From Candidatus Handelsmanbacteria bacterium (lineage in GTDB: Bacteria > Latescibacterota > UBA2968 > UBA8231): 43,749 nucleotides of DNA. Both the position numbers and the translations under genes were made by a program. Below, in pieces: positions 10,606 to 18,209 of this stretch. The stretch lies in contig VGJS01000037.1 of the NCBI GenBank assembly GCA_016867395.1, forward strand, positions 1 through 43,749. The letters run 5' to 3'. The notes beneath the pieces are model-generated. The model saw nothing but the letters and a program-made list of their open reading frames with translations. It was not told the origin of the DNA and made no database searches. Positions within the stretch are counted from its first letter, which is position 1; each line of letters begins with the position of its first letter.

Positions 10606-11752
10606 GCCATCTCCCCAACAGTTCCACCAGCCACTCCAGCTGCGCCCTGGTGTGCAGGGCAGAGAGAGCCAGGCGCAGGCGGGCCTGGCCGGCCGGCACC
10701 GTGGGGGGCCGGATGGCCACGGCCAGCGCCCCCTGTTCTTCGAGCCAGGCGGCCAGGCCCAGGGCCTTCTCGCTCTGCCCCACCACCACCGGCACGATCT
10801 GGGTGGTGGAAGCAGCAGTGTCCCAGCCCTGGGCCTGCAGGGCCCCGCGCAGGAAGTCGGCGTGGCCCTGTAATTGCGCCCGCTCGGCGTCCATCCGGGG
10901 CAGCAGTTCGAGGGCCGCGTCCGCCGCCCCTAACACCGCCGGGGGCAGCCCGGTGCTGTACACCAGCCCCGAGCAGCAGTTGATCAGGTACTCCCGCAAG
11001 GGCGCTTCGCAGGCCACGTAAGCGCCAAAAGCGCCGAGGGCCTTGCTCAGGGTGCCCATGACCAGGTCCACCGGGTGGCCGCAGCTCAGCCCCGCCCCTC
11101 CTGGTCCCAGCACCCCGGTGGCGTGGGCCTCGTCCAGCAGCAGCAGGGCCTCGAACTCCGCCGCCAGCCCGGCGATGGCCCCCACCTCGCTCTGGCCCCC
11201 GTCCATGCTGAACACCGATTCGGTGGCGATGATCACCCGCGGGTGGGCGTTCCGGTGCTGCTGGAGCAGTTGCCGCAGGTGGTCCAGGTCGTTGTGCTGG
11301 AACCGCCACACCCGGCAGCCGGCGGCCTGGGCCCCCAGGATCAGGCTGCCGTGGGCCAGGCGGTCCAAGAGCAACAGGGTATGGCGGTCGCACAGGGCCG
11401 GCAAGAGCGAGGCATTGGCCTGGAAGCCCGAGTTGAAGACCAGGGCGGAATCCCGGCCTTTGAGCCGGGCCAACTTCTCCTCTACCGGGGCGAATCCGGG
11501 GTGCGAGCCGCAGACCAGGCGCGAGGCCCTGGCCCCGGCCCCGTACTGGCGCAGGTACTGGGCAGCCCTTTCGAGCACCAGGGGGTGGGAGGCCAGGCCC
11601 AGATAATCATTGGTGCTGAAGTTGACCAGCTGCCGGCCTTCCACCTCCACCTCCACCCCCCTGCCTGGGACCACCGGGCGCAACCGGCGCCGCAGCCCCT
11701 CGCGTTCCCGGCGCTCCAGTTCGGCGCTGATAAAGGCGTACTTGTCCGCCAT
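10592..11752 (-). CDS. bioF: 8-amino-7-oxononanoate synthase
   Basis: This PLP enzyme condenses pimeloyl-ACP with L-alanine to give KAPA. It has 386 residues from the ATG at 11750-11752. Visible are NFSTNDYLGLASHP, the Gly-rich ARASRLVCGSH, ESVFSMDGG, LLLDEAHATGVLGPGG and the PLP lysine Lys237 in MGTLSKALGAFG. GTG codons 9 and 15 bases further upstream could also start the protein, and no clear ribosome binding site decides between them. It is the first gene of the operon and overlaps the esterase gene by 14 bases. Confidence 0.96.
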   Translation of the reverse strand: MADKYAFISAELERREREGLRRRLRPVVPGRGVEVEVEGRQLVNFSTNDYLGLASHPLVLERAAQYLRQYGAGARASRLVCGSHPGFAPVEEKLARLKGRDSALVFNSGFQANASLLPALCDRHTLLLLDRLAHGSLILGAQAAGCRVWRFQHNDLDHLRQLLQQHRNAHPRVIIATESVFSMDGGQSEVGAIAGLAAEFEALLLLDEAHATGVLGPGGAGLSCGHPVDLVMGTLSKALGAFGAYVACEAPLREYLINCCSGLVYSTGLPPAVLGAADAALELLPRMDAERAQLQGHADFLRGALQAQGWDTAASTTQIVPVVVGQSEKALGLAAWLEEQGALAVAIRPPTVPAGQARLRLALSALHTRAQLEWLVELLGRWREQN

Positions 11753-11800
11753 CGGATCCACTTTCACCGCGATAAGGACCTTGCCCTGGGCCGCGCTTGG

Positions 11801-11806
11801 ATCATA
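11801..11806 (-). promoter_or_regulatory. possible -10 element for the bioF-H-C-D-A operon
   Basis: On the minus strand the sequence TTAATTATATGAT is the only AT-rich run upstream of bioF and contains TATGAT (five of six matches to TATAAT) about 50 bases before the start codon. I see no good -35 hexamer at 16-18 bases, so the promoter may need an activator or use another site. No match to the E. coli-type BirA operator was found. Confidence 0.35.
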
Positions 11807-11878
11807 TAATTAAAAAACTGCCGGCCCATTCCACTATGGCCTTGCGCCAAATCAAGTGTGTCAGCAGTTCGTTGCTGG

Positions 11879-11912
11879 TCATTGTAGCAGTCCTCACAAC
11901 CTGTGACAATTA
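11879..11912. promoter_or_regulatory. inverted repeat between bioF and panB (possible operator)
   Basis: Two 12-base arms (11879-11890 and 11901-11912) pair at nine of twelve positions (TnATTGTnnCAG ... CTGnnACAATnA) around a 10-base spacer. The repeat lies 17 bases upstream of the panB ATG and overlaps a weak sigma70-like promoter for panB (TTGTAG at 11882-11887, 17 bases, GACAAT at 11905-11910). It may bind a dimeric regulator of panB, of the bio operon, or of both. The inner TTGT...ACAA edges recall BirA sites, but the spacing (28 bases overall) does not match the E. coli operator. Confidence 0.35.
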
Positions 11913-11928
11913 TCTCCAAGTGGGCACC

Positions 11929-12819
11929 ATGCCCGACTCCCTCTCTCCTCCCAGAGTCACCCCCTCGTACCTGTGCGCCAGGAAGGCGCGGGGCCAGAAG
12001 ATCGCCGCCCTCACCGCCTACGACTGCCCCACTGCCCGGCTGCTCGAAGGGGCCGGCATCGACATCGCCCTGGTGGGGGACTCGGTGGGCACCAACGTCC
12101 TGGGCTACCGCAGCGAGCAAGAGGTCACCGTCGAGGACATCGTCCACCACACCCGGGCGGTGCGGCGCGGGGTGGAGCGGGCCCTGGTGCTGGCCGACCT
12201 GCCCTTCCTCTCCTACCACTCCCCCGAGGCCGCCCTGCTCAACGCCGGCCGCCTGATCCAGGAAGGCGGGGCCGACGGGGTGAAGCTGGAGGGCGGCGCC
12301 CCGGTGCTGCCCCAGGTCGAGGCCATGACGCGGGCCGGCATCCCGGTGGCCGGGCATCTGGGCTTCACCCCCCAGTCCCACGGCCGCGACCTGTACGCCT
12401 TCAGCGAGAAGCGCGGCACCGTGGCCCGGGTGCAGGGCAGGAGCGCCGCCGAGGCGGAATGGCTGCTGGAGGAGGCGCGGCGCCTGCAGGAGGCCGGGGT
12501 CTTTGCCCTGGTGCTGGAGATGGTCGCCGAGGAGGCAGCCCAACTGGTCAGCCAGTCCCTGGAGATCCCCACCATCGGCATCGGCGCCGGCCGCCACTGC
12601 GACGGCCAGGTGCTCATCGTCCACGACCTGCTGGGCTTCAGCGGGGTGGAGTTGCGCCTGGCCAGGGCCTATACCCGTTTCGGCGAGGAAGCGGCCAGGG
12701 CCCTGGCCGCGTACCGCCACGACGTGGAACAGGGCGCCTTCCCGGCCGAGGAGAACGTCTTCCACATGGAACCAGGAGAGCTGGCGCAACTGCGCCAGCT
12801 CCTGGCCCCAAAGAGCTGA
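11929..12819 (+). CDS. panB: 3-methyl-2-oxobutanoate hydroxymethyltransferase
   Basis: PanB adds a hydroxymethyl group from methylene-tetrahydrofolate to 2-oxoisovalerate, making ketopantoate for pantothenate and CoA. The protein has 296 residues. It carries the family sequence ALTAYDCPTARLLEGAGID, the metal and substrate motif LVGDSVGTNVLGY, ADLPFLSY, GADGVKLEGG, the catalytic region GHLGFTPQS and IPTIGIGAGRHCDGQVLI. The frame stays open 132 bases upstream into the bioF promoter region; the ATG at 11929 fits the family start. It is followed after 22 bases by the ABC importer genes and may be cotranscribed with them. panC and panD are not in the window. Confidence 0.95.
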   Translation: MPDSLSPPRVTPSYLCARKARGQKIAALTAYDCPTARLLEGAGIDIALVGDSVGTNVLGYRSEQEVTVEDIVHHTRAVRRGVERALVLADLPFLSYHSPEAALLNAGRLIQEGGADGVKLEGGAPVLPQVEAMTRAGIPVAGHLGFTPQSHGRDLYAFSEKRGTVARVQGRSAAEAEWLLEEARRLQEAGVFALVLEMVAEEAAQLVSQSLEIPTIGIGAGRHCDGQVLIVHDLLGFSGVELRLARAYTRFGEEAARALAAYRHDVEQGAFPAEENVFHMEPGELAQLRQLLAPKS

Positions 12820-12841
12820 ACCACACCGCGAGAGGCCCCCT

Positions 12842-13987
12842 ATGAAAAGCAGCCGCACCTTCCTGGGCCTGGCCGCCCTGGCCGCCCTGGCCGCCCTGCC
12901 CCTTTCCCTTTGGGCCGCCGAGCCCATCCGCCTCGGCGTGGCCGGCCCCTTCACCGGCTCGGGGGCCATGTACGGGGTGATGATCCGCAACGCCGCCACC
13001 CTGGCCCTGGAGGAGGCCAATGCCGCCGGCGGCATTGGCGGCCGCCCCATCGAGGCCGAGTACGGGGACGACGAGGGCAAGAACGACAAGGCCGTCACCG
13101 TGGCCAAGAAGTTCGCCACCGACCAGCGCATCTGCATGGTCATCGGGCACTTCAACTCCACCTGCTCCCTGGCCGGCAAACCCATCTACCGCGACGCCGA
13201 GGTGGTGCAGTTCTCCCCCGGCTCCACCAATATCCACGTCTGCGAGGGCAGCGACTACACCTTCCGCAACCTCTACCGCGACGACTACCAGGGCGCCTTC
13301 ATGGCCGACTACATCAAGAAGACGCTCGGCCTGGAGCGGGTGGCCGTCTTCTTCGACAACGACGACTACGGCAAGGGCCTCAAGGACGCCTTTGTGGCCC
13401 GAGCCCAGGCCATCGGCCTGCAGGTGGTGACGGTGCAGGACTACGTGCGGGAGAAGACCAGCGACTTCGCCCCCCTGCTCGACCTGGCCAGGAATGCCCA
13501 GGCCCAGGCCATCTTCATCTCCGGGCTCTACGCCGAGGCTGGCACCATCGTCAAGCAGGCCCGCGAGAAGGGGATCAGAACCCAGTTCCTCGGCGGGGAC
13601 GGGGTCTTTGGGCCCGGCTTCACCGAGATCGGCGGCGAAGCGGCCAACGGCACCCTGATCACCACCCCCTTCCTGTTCGGGCCCAGTTCCAGCGAGGCGG
13701 CCAAGAGTTTCGCCAAAAGGTTCAAGGAGCGCTTCGGCCGCGAGCCCGACACCTGGGCCGCCCTCACCTACGACGCGGTGACCATGGCCTTAGATGGCAT
13801 CCGCGCCGTGGGCACCGACCGCAACGACCTGCGCGACTGGATGGCCGGCCACACCAGCCGCGAGAAAGGGTTCAAGGGCATCACTGGGGTGACCTATTTC
13901 GACCACAATGGCGACTGCCTCAAACCGGTGATGGTGGCCGTCGTCGAGGGCGGCCGCTTCGTCCCGGCGCCCAAGCAGATGGAGTAA
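12842..13987 (+). CDS. branched-chain amino acid-type ABC transporter, substrate-binding protein
   Basis: This is a periplasmic type I binding protein of 381 residues. A Sec signal peptide is clear (about residues 1-25, Ala/Leu-rich core, cleavage after SLWA). The mature part starts IRLGVAGPFTGSGAMYG, as in LivK/LivJ proteins, followed by EYGDDEGKNDKAVTVAKK and the second lobe with VAVFFDNDDYGKGLKDAF. A disulfide could form between the two Cys in the ICMVIGHFNSTC region. A GAGAGG site precedes the ATG; the frame is open upstream only as a panB shadow. The ligand cannot be read from the sequence: this family binds branched amino acids, but also amides, urea and other small polar compounds. Confidence 0.92.
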   Translation: MKSSRTFLGLAALAALAALPLSLWAAEPIRLGVAGPFTGSGAMYGVMIRNAATLALEEANAAGGIGGRPIEAEYGDDEGKNDKAVTVAKKFATDQRICMVIGHFNSTCSLAGKPIYRDAEVVQFSPGSTNIHVCEGSDYTFRNLYRDDYQGAFMADYIKKTLGLERVAVFFDNDDYGKGLKDAFVARAQAIGLQVVTVQDYVREKTSDFAPLLDLARNAQAQAIFISGLYAEAGTIVKQAREKGIRTQFLGGDGVFGPGFTEIGGEAANGTLITTPFLFGPSSSEAAKSFAKRFKERFGREPDTWAALTYDAVTMALDGIRAVGTDRNDLRDWMAGHTSREKGFKGITGVTYFDHNGDCLKPVMVAVVEGGRFVPAPKQME

Positions 13988-14002
13988 GCCCTCCCCCGGC
14001 GC

Positions 14003-14938
14003 ATGGACTTTTTCCTCAACCAGTTGCTCAACGCCCTGCTGCTGGGGGGGATCTACGCCCTGATCGCCGTGGGCTACACCCTGGTCTACGGCATCGTCAA
14101 GCTGGTCAACTTCGCCCACGGCGAGGTCTACATGATCGGGGCCTTCCTCGGGGTGGTGGCCATCTCCTCCCTGGGCCTGCCCTTCTGGGCCGGCCTGGCC
14201 CTGGCGGTGCTGGGCTGCGGCCTGCTGGGCCTTCTAATCGAATATCTCGCCTACCGCCCCATGCGCCAGGCCCCCCGCCTGGCCGCCCTGATCACCGCGG
14301 TGGGGGTCTCCCTCTTTCTGCAAAACCTGGCCATGCTGGTCTGGGGCTCCGAGCCCAGGGCCTTCCCGGCCCTGGCCCCCTCCGGCGAGGAACACTTCTT
14401 CCAGCGCGCCATCCTGGGCGGCCGCGACGGGGCCGGCGCGGTCTTCATCCCCGGCAAGTTCGTCTTCATCTGGTCCATCACCCTCGCCCTGATGCTCCTG
14501 CTCGACTGGACCGTGCAGCGCACCACCATCGGCAAGGCCATGCGCGCCTGCTCCCTCGACAAGGGGGCCGCGGCCCTGATGGGCATCGACGTCAACCGCG
14601 TCATCAGCTTCACCTTTGTGCTGGGGGCGGCGATGGCCGCGGTGGCCGGGGTCTCCTACGGGCTCTACATCGGCAGCCAGATCGGCTTTCGCATGGGGGT
14701 CTATCCGGGGGTAATCGCCTTCTCGGCCGCGGTGCTGGGGGGGATCGGCAACCTGCGCGGCGCCTTCCTGGGCGGGGTCATCATGGGCCTGGTCGAGGTG
14801 GGGGCCCGCGCCTATCTGTGCCCCTGGCTCGAGATCTCGGGGGGCTACTCGGTGGCCTTCGCCTTTGCCATCCTCATCGGGGTGATCCTGGTCCGCCCCA
14901 CCGGCATCCTCGGCAGCAGCGCGGTGGACCGCTCATGA
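14003..14938 (+). CDS. livH: branched-chain amino acid-type ABC transporter permease LivH
   Basis: This is an inner-membrane permease of 311 residues with about eight hydrophobic helices. The N-terminus (FLNQLLNALLLGGIYALIAVGYTLVYGIVKLVNFAHGE) is the classic LivH signature. The ATPase-contacting loop region ACSLDKGAAALMGIDVNRVI is also typical. It starts 15 bases after the binding-protein stop, and its TGA overlaps the ATG of livM by four bases. Confidence 0.95.
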   Translation: MDFFLNQLLNALLLGGIYALIAVGYTLVYGIVKLVNFAHGEVYMIGAFLGVVAISSLGLPFWAGLALAVLGCGLLGLLIEYLAYRPMRQAPRLAALITAVGVSLFLQNLAMLVWGSEPRAFPALAPSGEEHFFQRAILGGRDGAGAVFIPGKFVFIWSITLALMLLLDWTVQRTTIGKAMRACSLDKGAAALMGIDVNRVISFTFVLGAAMAAVAGVSYGLYIGSQIGFRMGVYPGVIAFSAAVLGGIGNLRGAFLGGVIMGLVEVGARAYLCPWLEISGGYSVAFAFAILIGVILVRPTGILGSSAVDRS

Positions 14939-16545
14939 GCGGATGGCGTTCCCGCTCGGCGCAATTCCTGCTGGCCCTGCTGCTCTTCCTGCTGGCGCTG
15001 CCCTGGCTGGGCCCCGCCGGCGCCGAACTGCTGCCGGCCACCGGCCACGGCCGGCTGATGGAAGTCTGCCTGCTCATCCTCATCTACGTCATCCTCGCCC
15101 TGGGCCTCAACGTGGTGGTGGGCTTCACCGGCCTGCTCGACCTGGGCTACGTGGCCTTCATGACCGTGGGGGCCTACACCTCGGTGCTGCTCTACCGCCA
15201 GCCCGAATGGCAGTTCACCGGCTCCTTCTTTGTGGTGGCCTTCATCGCCGGCCTGCACTGCGCCCTGTGGGGCGTCCTGCGCGGAGCCCCCACCCTGCGC
15301 CTGACCGGGGACTACTACGCCATCGTCACCCTGGCCTTCGCCGAGATCGTCTTTTTGCTGGTGCTCAACGAGAGCTGGCTGACCGGCGGGCCCAGCGGCA
15401 TCAAGGGCTATCCCCCCATCGCCCTCAGCTACCAGGAGGCCCCGGCCCGGCAGGTGGAGTTGCGCCTGCGGGTCAGCCCGGACCCGCGCGGCTCCACCCC
15501 GGAGAACCCCTCCGGGTTGACCGCTGAGCCCAGCTTCACCCCCCAGGACCTGTGGCTGGGGGAACTGTCGCCCGACGCCAGCCCCGGCCTGCGGCGCCGC
15601 TACGAGCGCTCCAGCCCGGATTCGGGGGCCGGCCCGGAGCTGCGCTTCCGCAACTGGGACGGGCAGATGGCCTTTGTCGAGCTGGAGGCCCAGGCCCCCT
15701 GGGTGGTGCTGGGCAGCGGGGTAATCGACGGGGAATCACCCGGCTCGGCGGTGCAGATCCCCTTGGAAGGGCGGGAGCCGGGGGCCTTCCTCAAGCCGCT
15801 CATCTATTGGGATCTTGCCCTGCTCTCCCCCGGCGAGTACCGTGCCGAGATCCGCCTGGAGCCGCGTTTCGCCCGGCAGGTGCTCAAGGACGGCACCCCC
15901 GGCTTCTTCTACCTGGTGCTCCTCCTGGCCCTGATTACCCTGGGGGCGGTGACCCTGCTGCACCACTCGCGCCTGGGCCGGGCCTGGGCCGCCATCAAGG
16001 CCGATCCGGTCTCGGCCCGCTCCTGCGGCATCCAGGTCGGGGGCGAGAAGATGATCGCCTTCGCCTTCAGCGGCTTCGTCGGCGGGGTGGGCGGCTCGCT
16101 GATGGCCTTCAAGTTCCTCATCGTCAGCACCAACATCTTCGACTTCTGGTCCTCCATCGTCGTGCTCTGCTGCATCGTGCTGGGCGGCATGGGCAATATC
16201 CGCGGGGTGCTCATCGGCGCCCTCTGCTTCATCGGCCTGGGCGAGTTGCTGCGCGAACCCTACCTCTTTGCCGGGGTCTCCGACTCCACCCGCGCCTGGG
16301 TCGAAAACAGCGGGGGAATCGTCAAGCAGATCCTCAGCGTCAAGGAGGAGGGGGTCGAACTCAACCTGGCCCGCACCCGCTACCTCTTCTTCGGGCTGAT
16401 CCTGGTGCTCTTCATGATCTTCAGGCCCGGCGGCCTGCTGCCCCCCGGCGGCAGAGGCAAGCCGCTCTTGCCCGAACTGCGGCAGCGGTTGACCGCCCTG
16501 GCCGGCGACCTCTTCCACCTGCGCAAGGACCCGCCCGGTGCGTGA
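14935..16545 (+). CDS. livM: branched-chain amino acid-type ABC transporter permease LivM with a large extra periplasmic domain
   Basis: This is the second permease of the importer, 536 residues against about 300-420 for most LivM proteins. The N-terminal half is normal (LGLNVVVGFTGLLDLGYVAF; LRLTGDYYAIVTLAFAEI; GGPSGIKGYPPI). After residue about 162 there are about 155 extra residues with no membrane helix, rich in alternating polar and hydrophobic strands, before the next helix at GFFYLVLLLALITLG (about 323). The ATPase-coupling loop SRLGRAWAAIKADPVSARSCGI and GGMGNIRGVLIGALCF follow normally. Near the C-terminus a second loop (about residues 443-485) is also longer than usual. The insert lies where LivM faces the periplasm. 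The frame runs open upstream from 12910, but only 14935 onward is real. Confidence 0.93.
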   Translation: MSGWRSRSAQFLLALLLFLLALPWLGPAGAELLPATGHGRLMEVCLLILIYVILALGLNVVVGFTGLLDLGYVAFMTVGAYTSVLLYRQPEWQFTGSFFVVAFIAGLHCALWGVLRGAPTLRLTGDYYAIVTLAFAEIVFLLVLNESWLTGGPSGIKGYPPIALSYQEAPARQVELRLRVSPDPRGSTPENPSGLTAEPSFTPQDLWLGELSPDASPGLRRRYERSSPDSGAGPELRFRNWDGQMAFVELEAQAPWVVLGSGVIDGESPGSAVQIPLEGREPGAFLKPLIYWDLALLSPGEYRAEIRLEPRFARQVLKDGTPGFFYLVLLLALITLGAVTLLHHSRLGRAWAAIKADPVSARSCGIQVGGEKMIAFAFSGFVGGVGGSLMAFKFLIVSTNIFDFWSSIVVLCCIVLGGMGNIRGVLIGALCFIGLGELLREPYLFAGVSDSTRAWVENSGGIVKQILSVKEEGVELNLARTRYLFFGLILVLFMIFRPGGLLPPGGRGKPLLPELRQRLTALAGDLFHLRKDPPGA

Positions 16546-17338
16546 CCCTGCCCACATCCTCGAAGCCGAGGGGATCACCGTGCAGTTCGGCGGGGTGCGG
16601 GCCGTTGCCGGGGTCTCCCTCGCCATCCGCGAGGGGAGCATCACTGCCCTGATCGGACCCAACGGGGCGGGCAAGACCACCTTTTTCAACGCCCTCACCC
16701 GCCTGGTGCAGCCCACCTCGGGGCGCCTGCGTTTTGTCGCCGCCGAGGGGGAAGTCGAGCTGACCACCATGCCCCCCGATCACATCGCCAGGGCCGGCAT
16801 CGCCCGCACCTTCCAGAACATCCGCCTCTTCACCGATTTGTCGGTGCTCGACAACGTCAAGGTGGGCCTGCACGGGCGGACCCGGGGCGGTTTCTGGCGG
16901 GCCCTGGCCGGCAACCGCGCCGAGGAGCAGCGCCTCACCGGGGCAGCCCTGGAGTACCTAGACTTCGTCGGCCTGGCCCAGCGCGAGGCCGAGCAGTCCG
17001 ACAGCCTTTCCTACGGGGAGCAGCGCAAGCTGGAGATCGCCCGAGCCCTGGCCTGCGGCCCGCGCCTGCTCCTGCTCGACGAACCGGCCGCGGGCATGAA
17101 TCCCCAGGAAACCCAAGCCCTGGTCGAACTCATCCGCCGCATCCGCCGGGCCGGGGTCACCATCCTGCTCATCGAACACGATATGAAGCTGGTGATGCGT
17201 ATCTCGGATTTCGTCTACGTGCTCGACCACGGGGAACTGATCGCCCAGGGTGAGCCGGCCCTGGTGCAGAAGGACGCCCGGGTGATCGAGGCGTACCTGG
17301 GGCCCCAGTATCGGCCTCCGGCAGGGGAGGCAAACTGA
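16538..17338 (+). CDS. livG: ABC transporter ATP-binding protein LivG
   Basis: This is one of two ATPases of the importer, 266 residues. Walker A is GPNGAGKTT, the Q-loop region is IARTFQNIRLF, the ABC signature is LSYGEQRKLEIARAL, Walker B is LLLLDEPAAGMN and the switch histidine is in LLIEHDMKLVM. The ARTFQ and C-terminal VIEAYLG features are typical of LivG. The start is a GTG at 16538 that overlaps the last eight bases of livM. Confidence 0.95.
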   Translation: MRDPAHILEAEGITVQFGGVRAVAGVSLAIREGSITALIGPNGAGKTTFFNALTRLVQPTSGRLRFVAAEGEVELTTMPPDHIARAGIARTFQNIRLFTDLSVLDNVKVGLHGRTRGGFWRALAGNRAEEQRLTGAALEYLDFVGLAQREAEQSDSLSYGEQRKLEIARALACGPRLLLLDEPAAGMNPQETQALVELIRRIRRAGVTILLIEHDMKLVMRISDFVYVLDHGELIAQGEPALVQKDARVIEAYLGPQYRPPAGEAN

Positions 17339-18054
17339 TGGCCGCTCTGCTCGAACTGCGCCAGGTCCACGCCGGCTACGGGCCCCTGGAGGTGCTCCGG
17401 GGCGTCTCGCTGCGGGTGGAGGAGGGGCAGATCGTCACCCTAATCGGGGCCAACGGGGCGGGCAAGAGCACCACCCTGATGACCATCTCCGGGCTGATCC
17501 GGGCGCGCTCGGGCGAGGTGCTCTACGGCGGGGTCTCACTGCGGCAGGCCGCCCCCCACCAGATCGTCGCCCTGGGCCTGTGCCAGGTGCCCGAGGGCCG
17601 GCGCGTCTTTGCGGAGTTGACGGTGCTGGAAAACCTGGAGCTGGGCGCCTACACCCGCCGCGACCGGGCAGGAGTGGCCGGGGACCTGGAGCAGGTCTGC
17701 GAACTCTTCCCCCGCCTGCGGGAACGGGCAGGGCAGAAGGCCGGCACCCTCAGCGGGGGGGAGCAGCAGATGCTGGCCATCGGCCGGGCCCTGATGGCCA
17801 GGCCCCGCCTGCTCCTGCTCGACGAACCCTCCCTGGGTCTGGCCCCGGTGCTGGTGCAGCGCATCTTCGCGGTCATCAGGGAACTCAACCAGCGGGGCAC
17901 CACCATCCTGCTGGTGGAGCAGAACGCCAACGAAGCCCTACAGATCGCCCACCGGGGCTACGTGATGGAGACCGGCCGCATCGCCCTGGAGGACCAGGCC
18001 GGCGCCCTGCTTCGCAACCCCCAGGTGCGGGAGGCGTACCTGGGGTACGAGTGA
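17338..18054 (+). CDS. livF: ABC transporter ATP-binding protein LivF
   Basis: This is the second ATPase of the importer, 238 residues. Walker A is GANGAGKST, followed by QVPEGRRVFAELTVLENLELGAY (a LivF hallmark), signature LSGGEQQMLAIGRALM, Walker B LLLLDEPSLGLAP and switch LLVEQNANEALQIA. The ATG overlaps the livG TGA by one base. Six bases after its stop lies a long inverted-repeat element that probably ends this operon. Confidence 0.96.
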   Translation: MAALLELRQVHAGYGPLEVLRGVSLRVEEGQIVTLIGANGAGKSTTLMTISGLIRARSGEVLYGGVSLRQAAPHQIVALGLCQVPEGRRVFAELTVLENLELGAYTRRDRAGVAGDLEQVCELFPRLRERAGQKAGTLSGGEQQMLAIGRALMARPRLLLLDEPSLGLAPVLVQRIFAVIRELNQRGTTILLVEQNANEALQIAHRGYVMETGRIALEDQAGALLRNPQVREAYLGYE

Positions 18055-18060
18055 AGACCA

Positions 18061-18207
18061 GCGGCGGGGGAATGACCCCGGAGGCATTTCCCTGGGGAGC
18101 AGCGGGGTTGGGAAGACCGCGTGCCGAGGTTGCCGGGTAGCGGAGCAAAGCGAGCGAGGGGGCAGGGCGCGCCTTGGGAAAGACCGGAGCGGGTCATCCC
18201 CCGCCGC
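18061..18207. repeat. 147-base inverted-repeat element between convergent genes (terminator or structured RNA)
   Basis: The left arm 18061-18078 and right arm 18191-18207 are complementary over 17 base pairs with one bulged A (GCGGCGGGGGA(A)TGACCC against GGGTCATCCCCCGCCGC). Inside, TTTCCC (18087-18092) can pair with GGGAAA (18176-18181) to extend the stem, leaving a GC-rich core of about 80 bases. It starts 6 bases after livF and ends 2 bases before the stop of the LanC-like gene, so it fills the gap between two convergent operons. There is no T-run and no obvious target-site duplication. A two-way transcription block is the simplest role; a structured RNA or a small mobile remnant are alternatives. 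Confidence 0.6.
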
Positions 18208-18209
18208 GC

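Noticed and set aside
11879..11912. BirA operator
   Set aside because: TTGT...ACAA edges are present, but the spacing and inner bases do not match the known operator.
12910..14934. A giant 1211-codon frame running through the binding protein and livH into livM
   Set aside because: Only the part from 14935 (LivM) is protein-like; the upstream part is an Arg/Pro/Gly-rich shadow of two genes in other frames.
18061..18207. Insertion sequence or typical MITE
   Set aside because: The inverted ends are there, but I see no target-site duplication and no second copy in the window; its exact fit between two stop codons favours a terminator or RNA role.
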